A stretch of DNA of 64,000 nucleotides from positions 3,100,001 through 3,164,000 of the forward strand of contig NC_085891.1 of NCBI RefSeq assembly GCF_035222375.1, given 5' to 3'. A model generated the notes under the pieces. The model ran no database searches, was not told the origin of the DNA, and saw only the letters and a list, made by a program, of their open reading frames with translations. Position numbers and translations under genes: made by a program. Source of the stretch: Podospora pseudocomata (taxonomy: Eukaryota; Ascomycota; Sordariomycetes; Sordariales; Podosporaceae). Shown piece by piece: positions 34,354 to 46,057 of the stretch (positions are counted from its first letter, which is position 1; each line of letters begins with the position of its first letter).

Positions 34354-37300
34354 ATGAAGCTTGCACAGAGCTCTGGAAAAGCTCTAGTTTGTCTGGGGCT
34401 TCTGGCTGGCTTCGCTGCTGCGGGTGGTCTCGGGCCAGCAAAGCGAGACGAAGTGACCCCCTCGACAACGGTCACGCCGACTCGGACGTTGACAGAGGCC
34501 GGATCGGAAACGACAAGGTCAATCGCCCCCTCTGGCTCTCCGGTCATTGGTACTCTAAATCCCTCGTCCACATTGCCGCCTTCTGCCAAATCAACTGTTG
34601 ATCCGGCCTCTCTGTTCAACACCAGCGCCCTCGATGGTAAGTGGGATCTGGTCTGCCAGCATCTGATTGTTGAGCACCATAGCTTACCGTTCTCCAGCTC
34701 CGCTTCCAGATGACCAGCTTCCCCTACAGCCTGTCATCACCCCCGGATGGGCTGTTTCCGGTGCCATTATGCTCATCACCGGCTTCGTCTATGCTATCGT
34801 GGGGATCAAGACAAAATGGCTACATACCTTTTTCTCAACCGCCTACCTGGCAAGTTTAGGGACAACAGCGCTGATCTTGTACGTCATGGTGCCACCAGTC
34901 AGTGACGCTGTCCAAGGAGCATACGTGGTAGCAGCTGTCTGCACCGGAGCTGTTCTAGGTGGCCTTGCCATCGTTTTTAAGGAACTCACCGAGTGTCTGG
35001 CCGGTCTTCTGGGCGGCTTTTGTCTCAGCATGTGGTTGCTGACTCTTCAGCCCGGTGGACTTGTCCCATCAACTGTTGGCAAGGTTTTGTTCATTGCCTC
35101 GTTCACCTTTTCAGGCTTTGGGGTGTACTTTGTGCCATGGACTCAGATTCGGGCATATGCACTTATCGCATGTATTTCCTTCTCAGGGGCCACCCTGACT
35201 GTTCTCGGAATCGATTGCTTCACTCGCGCTGGTCTCAAGGAGTTTTGGGCGTACATTTGGGCACTCAACGACAAGCTGTTCCCCCTTGGCGCGAATACCT
35301 ACCCACTCACACGCGGCATTCGGGTTGAACTCGCTGTCACAATACTCATCTTCCTCGCCGGCATTGTTTCTCAGCTCAGGCTCTGGCGTCTCATCAAAGA
35401 CCGTCGAAGCAAACGTGAGGAGGAGATTGCCGAAGGAGAGCGGAACCTTCGTATCGAAGAGGAGATCATCGGCCGCCAAGTTGAGGAGATGACGGCTCGC
35501 GAGCTCCGTCGCTGGGAGCGTATCTATGGCGAGAACACCCCGACCCACCAGGCCTCCGACTCGGCATTGGGCGATATGGATGACGAGAAGCGAATTCGTC
35601 ACAGCTCTGCCACTCTGGCCTACTCGAGACGCACCAAGTCCCCGACTGATACTGATGGGATTGTAGCGGCCGAGGTTTATGTCGACCCTCTGGCGGACCC
35701 TACGCCCTCGGAGAAGGCCGACATGAATGAGACTGTTATCGCCAGAGACGTCGGCGATGGGAGAAGATTCACGGTCAGGATTAGTGAGGACGAGCTTCGC
35801 GGGCGCTCGACCCCTGAGGTTACCTCTTCGCACACTCACGATGGTCATATGAGGCGCGAGAGTTATATCATGATGAATTCCAGACGCAGCTCACAACGTA
35901 ACTCTCAACGAAACTCGCTTCACACCCCTGAGGTTCCCATTCTCAGTCTGCCTTTCCCGCTGTCTAATGCCAAAAGCGAGGAGGGTCGTTCCTCGTTTGC
36001 TGCAACCTGTGCCGACGAGGAAGGCCGGGAGAACGTGCCTGGACCTCGGATTAGAAATTCAACGGCGGAAAAGCTTGCCGAGAGACTGTCAAGTGGTTCG
36101 GCCAAGCTGCTTAGGGGCCTTTCCCGGCGGTCTGCCCACAGCAAGCGTGGGATCATCGAGGGAGTGGGCGAAAGCGCAGAAGAGTTGGCTGTCGAGTCTG
36201 TCCAAAATAGGGACGACCTCGACTCTCTTGCTGCGGTTTTGGACGACTTGAGCTCTCTGGGAGAAGTCTCGGCGACACCATCGCCAACTACTGATGTGAA
36301 AATGGAACTGCCCGCCTGGAAATCAAAACCCCAGTCGGCCGACTCTAGTACGCCGGGAGCCAAAAGGACAGAGGCGGCAGTCCCTGAGATGAAACAAGAG
36401 GAGGAAACGTCGCTGAGCTCTGGGGAGGTTGGTGATATGATTCCTGAGATACCCACAAGGCTCTCCGACGTGGACGTACTTGCTATTGCCGAGTCACGCT
36501 TGGCCAAGTCCTCGCCGGCTCTTGAACAAGGAGGCTTTGTTCCTGAAGAAAAGAATCCTGCACCCTTACCGCAATTCCAGGCCGACTTCGAGGTCGAGAA
36601 GAAGATGGATCCTGACGAGGACAGTTCGCGGGCGGACCCTGTGGGAAGCCCCAAGCATGATGAGGACGGTGCAAAAGATGGGGATGATGCTGCGGTCAGA
36701 GGGGAATCATTGGATTCCGTTGCCGCCAGTCTGACGAGAGGGAATCTTCCACCAGCCTTGTCCCGAGTAGCATTGTGTTATCGTACAAATGAGTGGGCGA
36801 AACACCTGAGTGTGGCTGAGATCCCTGACCCAGATGAGCTCCAGCAAGAGATCGTTGCAGCACAAGACGGCTCAGACGAAGAACCGGCGCCCCTTGACAT
36901 TGTCGACCTTCAGCAAACAGCCGAGAATGCGACCATTCCTCCATACGCCCCTCGATCGGCTAGCGCCATGTCAAACTACACAGGCCAACCTGTCAGCAGG
37001 AGCAGTTCCAGGACATCGTTCTCGGCGTATCCAGATTCGAATGCCTCTGCTATCCAGCCTGGCTCTTCGCCTGACTTGCAGCAAGGAAAGTTGAACAGTC
37101 CCTATCGCTCCTCTTCCATGACGGGCGTGATGCTCAAGGGGCGAAATTCGAGACTTATCGCCGAGCCCATCGCGGAAGAGGGCGATCATGAGCCAACTGA
37201 ACACGTTTCAACCTCTTTTCCCTCAGATACAACCTGGACCATGCCGAACACAAACTCGGCATCTGCGTTCCCTCATGGGCTGTTGTCTTCAACCTCGGTC

Positions 37301-38191
37301 CCGAACATGACACGGATCAGCCAACAATCCTTGTACTCTCCGCCTACTCTCATGGGTGTGCGCGAGACGCTCCTCCGCAATAAAGCGTCTGGGTCAATCT
37401 ACGCTCAGACTGCTGAACCAATTCCCTACGGAATACCAACCTTTCCTGTCGCAAGGCCTTCCTCTGAACACGAGAGTCTGCACAGCCACTCTGCACCTAA
37501 CAATGTCCCTAGCGATTGCTCCAGCCCAGCAGTCGGCGTCGACCTCGATGACCTGCCACTATCCCAACGCCGTGCGTTGATCCGACAGAGCAGTATGTCT
37601 ATGCAGCCCCAGCAGGCGCTTATACGCCAGCGTTCAGGGCTGCGAAGTCCTACGCCACCTGCTACCTCTCACCCTTCCCCATGCGCAACAACAGAGTCTA
37701 CCACTTTCGACTCATACCAGCCTCTCCGTCATAGCACAGTACCCACCGAAGCTGTTCGCCAGGCGCAGCTCGCCAACTTCCGCAACAGCGTCCAAGCTGA
37801 CCTCCGGGCCAACGCACGGCCAAAGACGTTGGCCCGACACAGGTCTGTCGGAGGTGATGGCTTCCACCACGGCCCGCCTCTTTCGGGGGGGTTGCTTAAT
37901 TTAGGAAGTACCACCTCCATGACCAGTCTCAAGGGTGCTTTCCAATCCGTAGGAGATCGGCACAGTGGAAACACCCCTGGGAGTAGTGTTGAAGCCCAGA
38001 GGAACATTGACATTCAACGCGGGGTGATGATGGAGCAAAAGGAGGCCGAGGCGGCGAGGCTGGAGAGCACGAGGCTGGAGAGGGAGGGGAGGCAGAGGGA
38101 GTTTGAGGAGCGGATGAGGAGGGATCGGGGGATGTTGGAGGCGCACCGGGATGCCATGAGGAGGATACAGAGGGGTGTGAGGGATGTTTGA
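34354..38191 (+). CDS. TMEM198-like (DUF4203) seven-TM protein with very long cytoplasmic tail
   Basis: Exons are 34354..34636 and 34698..38191; the 61-bp intron joins FNTSALD to APLPDDQLPLQPVITPGW. The protein is about 1258 residues. The N-terminus is a signal peptide (MKLAQSSGKALVCLGLLAGF...), followed by a Ser/Thr/Pro-rich lumenal or extracellular segment to about residue 95. Roughly seven TM helices occupy about 105-330 (GAIMLITGFVYAIVGI; AAVCTGAVLGGLAIVF; LLGGFCLSMWLLTLQPGG; VELAVTILIFLAGIVSQL), the DUF4203 domain shared with TMEM198. The tail of about 900 residues begins with a charged helix (RRSKREEEIAEGERNLRIEE), is otherwise Ser/Pro/Asp-rich and disordered, and ends in a Glu/Arg coiled coil. 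Human TMEM198 has been linked to Wnt receptor phosphorylation, but fungi lack that pathway, so no function is assigned. Confidence 0.88.
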
Positions 38192-39284
38192 GATGTCATG
38201 ACTTTTTTCTTTTTTTTTTGCGAAAAAGAAAACAATGATGTTATGGGATGAATTGGAGAAATATAATGACGAGATGGCAAAACGTCGGACGTATAGCGTG
38301 AGGCAGGCGTGTCTGTTTTGCCACTACTGTTGTATTTGGCTTGCGGGGGATGTCTGATGACTTGTTTGTTTTTGGAAACATGACCCCGAGATGAGTACGA
38401 GTACGATGACGGCATGGCGGTACGGTTTTACGGAAGGTTGATGTATACAGGTAGCTTTTAATCAAGATTGGGGGTTTGTAATTACTTGCTGAGTCTTTTG
38501 TGCATAGCATGACGGTTATTGGGGAGGACAAGGTAGAAAGTGAATGGGATGGATGGGGGCATAGAGTCGGACTGGATGGGTTAGAGAATAATTAATAGTA
38601 TATTGAGTAGTTGTTAGAGTCAGACCTTGTTGTGGGTTATGTTTGTTGGTGATGTTTAGCTATCCCCGAAAAAACGGCACGCACCCAGCATCATGATATA
38701 TGTTTCCCAGTATTACAGAAGAGAGTTGTTATAAAGTCTGCATTCCTGATAGAGGTTACCTTGTATTAAATCCCCTTTCAACTATCATTCAACGCCTTTA
38801 AACTATCCTCACAGGCCCATCGATACACATTCAACACCTAGAAACCATCTTCATAAACCCAGTAATTATCTTTGAAGATGACCTTTCTGCATGCAAGATT
38901 CGCCATACTCTGCCCTTTGGTCGATGCATGTTCGCCAACCGGGTCACATTTTACTGTATTCTTGCCGGCGCTGCGCTTGATCTACTGACTATTCTCAAAG
39001 ACATATCAACTATCTTTGACGGCCCGTTCCAAAACCCAGTCACCATCCTTTCATTTCACCTTGTACCGTCTTCGTCATCAAGGACTGTCTCAAACCCTCA
39101 AAGCCTTTCCAGTGTCTCATCTTATCTTCGTCGAGTAAAACCCAGTCTTCCAACAACGGAGCCATCAAAGACATTACTCATTTGTGGATATATAAAGCTC
39201 GGTTGAGTCATGCAGCGCTCGCAAACACAGCTGATCCAAGGCTCGGATGGATGATATTAGGCTAGTAAACGCTGCTGATAATGT
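38192..39284. other. Intergenic stretch holding minisatellite locus C
   Basis: The 3' flank of the TMEM198-like gene, then AT-rich DNA with strongly diverged 22-bp units at 38.77-38.89 and 38.98-39.08 kb. No gene is supported. Confidence 0.5.
38774..39080 (+). repeat. Dispersed ~22-bp minisatellite, locus C (ancient, diverged)
   Basis: Five consecutive 22-base units can be aligned from about 38775 (TTTCAACTATCATTCAACGC; TTTAAACTATCCTCACAGGC; ATCGATACACATTCAACACC; GAAACCATCTTCATAAACCC; TAATTATCTTTGAAGATGAC). Further units follow near 38.98 kb (GACTATTCTCAAAGACATAT; ACTATCTTTGACGGCCCGTT). The period is kept although identity between units is low. Confidence 0.5.
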
Positions 39285-40860
39285 TCATTCGAGCCCGCGA
39301 ACGGTGTTGAAAGAGAGTTTGGATGGAAAGCTGCCAGCTGCAAGCGCCGATAAAAATATGCTGGAGTAACCATATAAAATAGGCAAAATAAACAGCAAGA
39401 CAATATCAACGCTTACAAGCGCCCCAAAGCAAACTCCGATAAAGGGTCCGTGCTGGGCTGGATCACCGACCATGCGGATAACTTGCCTGCCTCGCCAACG
39501 ATGGCGGTGTCGCAGAGTATGTACGGACGACTTTTGGTCTGGTGACAGCATAAGGCGTTGCCAGCACAACACCGGAAAACTGCTCCAGATACTGAGCGTA
39601 GACGTCCTTGATGAGCCCTCAAATTTCTTCGGTCATCGCACCGGTGCATGTATCCAGCGCCTGTTGGAGGTCTGGAAAGAGGTCCGCGCGTTCGCTCACG
39701 GCGAAGAGGTATTCAACATGCGGGCCCTCGCTTCTCGCCGGAGGAAGTACGATTTCGGACTCGGCTGCGTCTCGTCCTCGTGTTCCGGGGAGTGCTGCAG
39801 GTGCGCTCGCAGACGAGAGCGCCTGTTGAAGGTCGGGAAAGCGGTTTAGGTGATCCAGATAATACTTGTGAAGTGACTGATGCAAACCAAGCTCGGGATT
39901 ACGTGCTTTGACATAACGAAGACTGGTTGCATGCGCGTCCATCGTCATCTTCGCAGGGGAATAGACGGCGAGGAGCTGATCAGCGACTTGGACAACGGCC
40001 GCTTGTGCGATGATTTGGGCATGAGCCACCTTTTGTGATGGCAAACGCCGGATCTTGATCTTGAGTTTGTTGTCTGCTGCTGCATGAAGATGCTTCATCA
40101 CGGCCTCCTTGGTGGTTGTTATGTCCCTAGCACCAGGAGTCCCAAGTCTAAAGTCAAGATGGGGAAAGACGATGTTGATTGAGAAGGAGGCAATCTGGGA
40201 AAGGGCAGACTGGGATATGACAGCGCGGGATCGGACGAGATAGGTACTGTGCGACTTGATCTCATGAAAAGCCGGTACTATGCCCGAGTCAAGAAGATTG
40301 CCCGCATCCCGTTGCTGAAACAAGCCTACAAGCTTGGCGAGGTGGGCGTCTGGTCGTCAAGGCGCGAAAGATAATACTTGGTTTGGGCGCGAGCAAGCCA
40401 CACTTGACCGCCAGCAGGCGGGAAGCTCACCTTGTGCTGCAGAAACGTTAGTGATGGTCAATGAAACAACCAATGTCGAACATACCTCAATAGTAACCGT
40501 CTGAGAGCTGGGATAGGGAGGAAGCTCTGAGTAGGCGTTGACTTGGTAGTTGGAGACAGCCAAAGATGTTGAGATCAAGACTGTTAAGTTGTGGGAGAGT
40601 TTGAATCGATATCGTGTTTGGATTCATCACCATCTACAAACCCATCAATGGCCGTCTAGCACAAAACACAATAAAAGTCGAAAACATACCTCGATATCGA
40701 TCGCTTTTTGGCCCATCCTCAATACACCCCTAGTCGAGGTAGTGGGGGGGCTCTGAGGAGGTGTTGACCTGGTGGCTAAGCTGGGTTGAAGATGCTGAGA
40801 CAAAGATGTTGAGACGAAAACTCTAATTGCGGGCAGTTGCAGGGTGAATTAGGGCTTCGA
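39285..40860 (-). pseudogene. Interrupted gene relic of unknown family with duplicated 5' segment
   Basis: The longest open piece (39619-40323, 234 codons) is helix-rich, with blocks such as AVISQSALSQIASFSINIVF and LHAAADNKLKIKIRRLPSQK. It holds a repeated FPDLQQAL motif. Open pieces in other frames on both sides look like parts of the same gene: an upstream piece with SELPPYPSSQTVTIE ending at a GTATGT donor, and a downstream piece with a strong hydrophobic segment. The gene is not intact as it stands, with a few interruptions. A second, more decayed copy of the 5' segment and its splice donor lies at about 40.68-40.86 kb. I do not recognise the family and assign no function. It could be a fast-evolving accessory gene in decay. 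Confidence 0.45.
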
Positions 40861-41669
40861 TTTTTTTGTGCAAAACAGGTTCGCGTTTTAGGCAGGGCAA
40901 CAGCTCAGGGAAGGAACGCGTGGGGTTGAGGTAACGAGGCAGGAGCGATAGCCCACCTTCCCACACGCTCCTTCCTTGTGAAGAGTATTGCCTGGCTTCG
41001 TTCAACTTCAATAATTACACACCTGTACGAGAGTGATGATATGATATTGACGAAATTCCTATGGAAGACATTAAAGATAGCCGAGAGGACGTGTACAGAA
41101 TAGATGCTTGGACACCTTAGCAGATCATAAATAGGACATACTGGCAGGCAGGACAATGACTGGAACCACAAGGACCTTCAAAAAAAAAGATGACATCTGT
41201 CATACAAATTTTGCCCTCCCCAACCGAGGTGCTATCAATGACATGACACTGCTCTCGAGGTAAAGAGTCACAATCAGACAACAAACTTTAGAGACACCCC
41301 ATACTCAGTCACAGCCCCCTCAGTTACCCCGTAACGGTTTTTTGGGGGGTGGAAATAGATGACATATTACCCCATCTCCTAACGCTGTATTGAACAAAGC
41401 TGATGATTTATACAACCTCCTGATTACTTTCCCCCCCCCTGCTGCCCCTCTGTCACCCATAAAAACAAAGTGTATCCCATAAACATATATATTCCTCCCC
41501 CATCCTGAACCCAAACTCCAAGCCACAAAAACGCCCATGTCCAAATGCCTATGCTAGTACGCCACACAAAAACAAATGCTAACGATCTTTAAAGCCAAAG
41601 TCTCCTTCCCAATAAACACACCCACCTACCCACCCTAAAGAAAACAAGCACAAACAATGCTAGTTCAGG
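40861..41669. other. Intergenic, downstream of the NIPA gene
   Basis: Between the relic and the 3' end of the NIPA gene. No supported gene, RNA gene or clear repeat was seen. Open frames here are short and lack domains. Confidence 0.5.
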
Positions 41670-43802
41670 TTATAAAGTCTCCACACTATTATATCCCCTT
41701 CTCTCCTCCCCCCCCGACGTCCTCGCTCTAGCCAAACCCCCTCCATCCTCTTCACTTTGAGAAGCCGCTCTTGACGGGGCAGCACTAACACCCAGGAACT
41801 CCCCTAATGTATGACTCAAACTTCTTGCCCGCCTTCTGATAAACCCCGTTTCATTACCAGTACTTTCCACCCCCGCGCTGACAGTTTGTTGACCCTGGCC
41901 CTGACCCTGTTCCGTGTCTGAGACCTCTTCTGACGGGACAAAAAGGCTGTTTCTGAGAGAAGGTCGGTTTCGTTTGTGGGTTGGGAGGAGTTGGGTTGGG
42001 GAACCTTCCAGGTGTGATAACAATTTGTCTGTCACCACTGCTGTCAAGGTGGTGGAGAAGGGAGAGGGGGAAATAACCGGGTTTCCCCCCGCTGTTACGC
42101 CTACTGTGGTGAAGATCCTCGGATGAGGGTGGCTTCTGGGTGTGGTAGGTGGGATGGTGGTTATTGGTGGGGGAGTTGAAGACAAAGTCACCAATGGGTT
42201 ATGGTCTGTATCTGAGACTGCCGCTGACGGTATAACGGAGGGAACGGAATCCGAAGAAATGGTATGTGCCCCCATCCCTGGGTGGCGGAAATGGTTAGGA
42301 TTAGGGGGCGTGCTGTCCCTCCATGGACCTAACAAAGGCGCATCCTCGTGGTCTTCATCGTAATCGTCCTCGTTGATGAGAGAGGGTTTCTGCTTGGAAA
42401 GGGCGGCTAAGGGTTTGTTTGTGAAGCTCACGCGGGACGACCGCCTGGATCGTCCTACAACTGCCGAGTCGCTACCTCTGCGGGAGGAGGTCCGGGCAAG
42501 GGAGTTGGTGCCGGGATCTTGGTTAGAGAGACCGATGGTTTCTTCTATGCCTTCGGCGTCGGAGAGGGCGGCTTCGTCTTCGTCGTCGTGGCGGGGCCGG
42601 CCGCTCGTGATGAGGAAGACGCCGAAAAAGGTGAGGAGACAGCCACCGATGAATTTGGCGGCGCGTTCCTTGGTAGTGCGCTCAAAGTCGCGGTAGAGGA
42701 CAGCGCTGCCGATGATGACGGAGAGCGTGAACAGGACGAATTGGATCGGGATGACTTGGGTGGAGTCGAATCTCTGGAGGGCCTTGTTGAGGAAGCGGAC
42801 CTGCATGATGGCCGTTGAGAGGAGGACGAAGAGAAGGACATAGGTGACTGGAGTGGTGAAAGCACCGAGGAGGGTTGATGAGAGCATCGAGGATACACCC
42901 TTGGTTGAAAGCGCTGTGTAGCCTCCAAACAAGCCAACCAGGCCCAAATCGATAAGAATGGTACGATTCCCGTACCGAGGGCTGAGATACATCAACAGCG
43001 CAATCAGACCGCAGCTGACGCCCATATAAATCTTGAACTCCATGGTGGTGATGGCATCCCACACCTCGTGCGGCCCCATCTTGGTCTCCTCCGAATCTGC
43101 GCTCAAGACCACCGTAACCGCGCCTCCAATAGCAATAACGACACCCCAGAAGTCGCGTTGGCGGAATATCTCCTTGAAAAAGATGGGCGCTATCACACAA
43201 TTCGAAACAAGAGCAACCACGCCGAGCGGGCTGACAATAGACGCCGGCGCAAAGCCATAGGCCAAAAAGTTGCCCATCTCACCCACCGTGATGAGAACCT
43301 GCCCCAACCACCAGTAAGGGTCCTTGAGATACGTCGAGGGGACCTTGGCTTCGTCACTGTCAGAGCTTCCGCTCCAGCGAGAGTCGTCGGACCGGAACGA
43401 ATGCGTGAGGGGGTCCGTCTCGGTCGAATCACGGGTTTCTTCACTGATCTCGCTCAGCACACCGTCCGAGTGGGATGTCTCGGCCGCTCCATAGCCCCCT
43501 AGTCCAGAGCTTTGCGACGCAGAATTGGCATGCTTCAGTGCCTGCCTTGCGCGCTCCCGCATTGCCACTTTGTGTCTGTGTAACCGAATATGCGCATACC
43601 GCTGGACGTTGAGAGCCAGAGCAATGAGGACATTGCCGCAGATGGCGGTTATTATGCCGATTAGACTCGACCAGTTCTGGAGATCCTTGTCGGGATGGTC
43701 CCCATCGTCATGCCCACCGCCAGCATCGTTGGAAAAGGAGGGTAGCCAGCCGGGCCAGGCGCGGCCTGTTAATGGCGGACTCGAAGCTGGGTGGAGGTAC
43801 AT
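41670..43802 (-). CDS. NIPA-family magnesium transporter (DUF803/SLC57)
   Basis: One exon of 710 residues from ATG 43802-43800 (MYLHPASSPP). The frame is open further upstream but has no ATG there. The NIPA core spans about residues 45-430: NWSSLIGIITAICGNVLIAL, YLKDPYWWLGQVLITVGEMG, FLAYGFAPASIVSPLGVVAL, FWGVVIAIGGAVTVVLSA, then LIDLGLVGLFGGYTALSTKG and VIPIQFVLFTLSVIIGSAVL. This is the EamA-like nine-TM topology of magnesium transporters NIPA1-4. An insert of about 100 Ser/Asp-rich residues separates the first two helices. The C-terminal 270 residues are disordered, Ser/Thr-rich and probably phosphorylated. The likely role is Mg2+ uptake or trafficking at the plasma membrane or endosomes. 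The family call is secure; cation selectivity is inferred. Confidence 0.93.
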   Translation of the reverse strand: MYLHPASSPPLTGRAWPGWLPSFSNDAGGGHDDGDHPDKDLQNWSSLIGIITAICGNVLIALALNVQRYAHIRLHRHKVAMRERARQALKHANSASQSSGLGGYGAAETSHSDGVLSEISEETRDSTETDPLTHSFRSDDSRWSGSSDSDEAKVPSTYLKDPYWWLGQVLITVGEMGNFLAYGFAPASIVSPLGVVALVSNCVIAPIFFKEIFRQRDFWGVVIAIGGAVTVVLSADSEETKMGPHEVWDAITTMEFKIYMGVSCGLIALLMYLSPRYGNRTILIDLGLVGLFGGYTALSTKGVSSMLSSTLLGAFTTPVTYVLLFVLLSTAIMQVRFLNKALQRFDSTQVIPIQFVLFTLSVIIGSAVLYRDFERTTKERAAKFIGGCLLTFFGVFLITSGRPRHDDEDEAALSDAEGIEETIGLSNQDPGTNSLARTSSRRGSDSAVVGRSRRSSRVSFTNKPLAALSKQKPSLINEDDYDEDHEDAPLLGPWRDSTPPNPNHFRHPGMGAHTISSDSVPSVIPSAAVSDTDHNPLVTLSSTPPPITTIPPTTPRSHPHPRIFTTVGVTAGGNPVISPSPFSTTLTAVVTDKLLSHLEGSPTQLLPTHKRNRPSLRNSLFVPSEEVSDTEQGQGQGQQTVSAGVESTGNETGFIRRRARSLSHTLGEFLGVSAAPSRAASQSEEDGGGLARARTSGGEERRGYNSVETL

Positions 43803-44378
43803 CTTGGTGTTGTTGTTGTCGTCCCCCGGCAAACTGAAGCGCACCGGTGTCGCTCGGTTTCGAGGTTGGTCATGGGTGGTTTGTGGGAGTAAGTGAGTCG
43901 GTCAGTCGGTCGGTCGGTCTAGCTGTCGGGTTCCGAGTAGTGCTGAGTGCTCAGCACTCGGTACTCAGTAGTAAATTTGGTTGTAATTTCTCACACTAGA
44001 TATGGGTCGTTGGTTTCGTGCCGCGATGCGAAGTGGCGCTGGCGCACCATCGAACATGGGGGAGAAGTGGACCGGCCATCTGCCTGCCGCTCTTGTCATT
44101 CTACCCCAGTCCAGCTGGAAAGGCCTCTGATTGGCTGGTCGATCAAGACCAGAGAGACATATATCAACACCACGTTTCATTCATAAACATATATGCCTAA
44201 CATCTCCGATTCACCTCTCAAGTCGAAAAGCCTCCCACATGATTGTCGACAACTTAGACTCTACGGACCAGCAGGGGGGCTGTATAAAGCCTCTGTTGAG
44301 GAGTGCCACCCGCCCAGATCACTGTTTATCGGTCCGAGACAGGCCCCGATGGGAAGCCTGCTCTTCCCAAAAAAAAAA
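43803..44378. promoter_or_regulatory. Divergent promoter region, NIPA gene and unknown gene
   Basis: This gap holds the 5' regions of two outward-facing genes. It includes a short (GTCG)n run near 43.90 kb and the palindrome at 43939-43958. Confidence 0.45.
43939..43958. promoter_or_regulatory. 20-bp inverted repeat upstream of the NIPA gene
   Basis: AGTGCTGAG-TG-CTCAGCACT is a perfect 9-bp inverted repeat with a 2-base spacer, about 140 bp upstream of the NIPA start codon. It could be a dimeric transcription-factor site or a leader hairpin. A related partial copy (CGGTACTCAGTAG) follows directly. Confidence 0.4.
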
Positions 44379-45507
44379 ATGTCGAACTGGAGGGCATCGA
44401 CACTGATGTCTCCAGCCCAGTCTCTCTCGGTGGAACTGCCAAAACTCATAGCCACCTTTCTTCACGAAAGTGTCTACTCGCCTGTCCGTCTCGCCAATGA
44501 ACTAGGCTGGGAACCCACCCCCCGTGGCTACACACCACCCAAGTCCTTCGCTCTCGACGGTACTAACCCGCTCGATGTTACTTATCGTCCCGAATTTGCA
44601 GACCAAAAGCCAATTTTTGGCTGGCTCGATGCATTCGAGGACCTGATGCGAGTCAACTCTGGTCTGGAGTTATCAGATTTAGACATGAAGCACGCCACCG
44701 TCCACAAACTATGGCATCTTTCCTGGACGAATAGAGGCGACCTGGAGTTCCCCAGACTTCGCCATGTTGCGAAACATGATGTTTCACATCAACACGTGGT
44801 CAAACAACTCTTGGCATCTCTGGTTTCCCTCATTTCTTCGCCAGGGGGGGAAGACATCACCAAACACTCCCGAAGAGTGGCTCAAGGCTCGGGAACAGGA
44901 GAGGGAATTCTGGACTTCCCGGGATGAGCTGACGGAGCAGCGCAAACGGTTTCAAAAACTGCTCGGCATGGATGTGAACAATATTATACAAGCCCAATGG
45001 TTTCGAGGGGTGCGCAATCCCCCCGAGGAGCACCTGGCCGTGGACAAGGACGGCTCGTCTTTCTTCGGCGCATTGGCTTTGTCTCTTCCATTGATGCACT
45101 ACCAGCTCCGAAATGGAGACCTGGTTGAGCATGAAGCGGCCTTGTCTCAACGACCCCCCGAACAAAGTTGGCCTCTCGCCACCATGTTGACCCTCATAAG
45201 CATGTTCACAGATCATCCTGTTAGGCCTTCCCGCGACTATAGCCTGTTGGTTAATCAGGGCCGTTTTTTCCACTATTGGGATGGCATAGTAAAAATTAGG
45301 GATAGGGTGGGCGAGGGGAAAGAATGGTTCATCAAGAATTTCTTGGGGAATCTCCATCGCCACCACTCCCTGATGCTACAAGATGTGGAGAACCCTCACA
45401 AACCTGCTCTCAGGTGGCTCTGCCAACAATTTAGCCCCAAGAAGGAGACACTTGAGGAGGGCAAGGCGAAGTGGGACAGGAAACCGGAAGAACTTTTCGT
45501 ATCGTAG
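44379..45507 (+). CDS. Uncharacterised fungal protein, coding region split over two frames
   Basis: The first open frame runs from ATG 44379 (MSNWRASTLM) with helical segments (LPKLIATFLHESVYSPVRLA; IFGWLDAFEDLMRV) and stays open to about 44927. The second overlaps it (ATG 44764) and runs to the stop at 45507, with HINTWSNNSWHLWFPSFLRQ, DKDGSSFFGALALSLPLMHY and LRWLCQQF. They are clearly one gene. The switch lies within 44.70-44.85 kb: either a miscounted base in the seven-G run at 44844-44850, or a short intron using the CGCCAG acceptor just before it. I do not recognise a domain and see no signal peptide or TM helices. It is divergent from the NIPA gene. Whether the gene is intact cannot be decided here. 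Confidence 0.6.
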
Positions 45508-46057
45508 ACGATGTGGGAAACTTTGCGCGTCGTTAAACAAGGCTTTTTGGAGGGTAAATATGCTCGAAAGGCGTATTTAGCTCTAGGATGACGCTCTGAT
45601 AATGCGTCACTACCATTGGCGACAGATTTTGTGCAGGTCATCATTTCATCTGCAAGCTGATGAAGCCCAGGCCATATTTCCATCGTTTCTCCGGGGGTAT
45701 CAGGGCGAGGTAAGGGTCTGCCCAAAGAAAAAAGCGAGTGTGGAGTATCTAGCATGGAAGAAGAAGAAAAGGGAGCTAATCCTGGGGATATTTTGAGCAT
45801 ACGCACACACACCCTGACGAGCAGAAAGGACACAACAACCACAATAAATCTCCCTCTTACAATACACAAACACCCACAAGAACAGCGCTTCCCAAATACC
45901 CTCAAAAGATAGGACGACAAAAACACTTCCCCAACCCCTCACATACAGCTCCGCCTTTCAGAAACTATAAACACCAAAAACATAAATCTACCAGAACAAC
46001 AAACCAAACACCACTTGCCTAACCCCCCAAAACACATATAAAAACCCAAAAAACTAA
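45508..46057. other. Intergenic, no supported gene
   Basis: The 3' flank of the unknown gene and A/C-rich sequence downstream of tRNA-Gln. Nothing recognised. Confidence 0.5.

Noticed and set aside
43803-43844. Upstream extension of the NIPA reading frame
   Set aside because: The extension starts with GTG and contains no ATG; the ATG at 43802 is the natural start.
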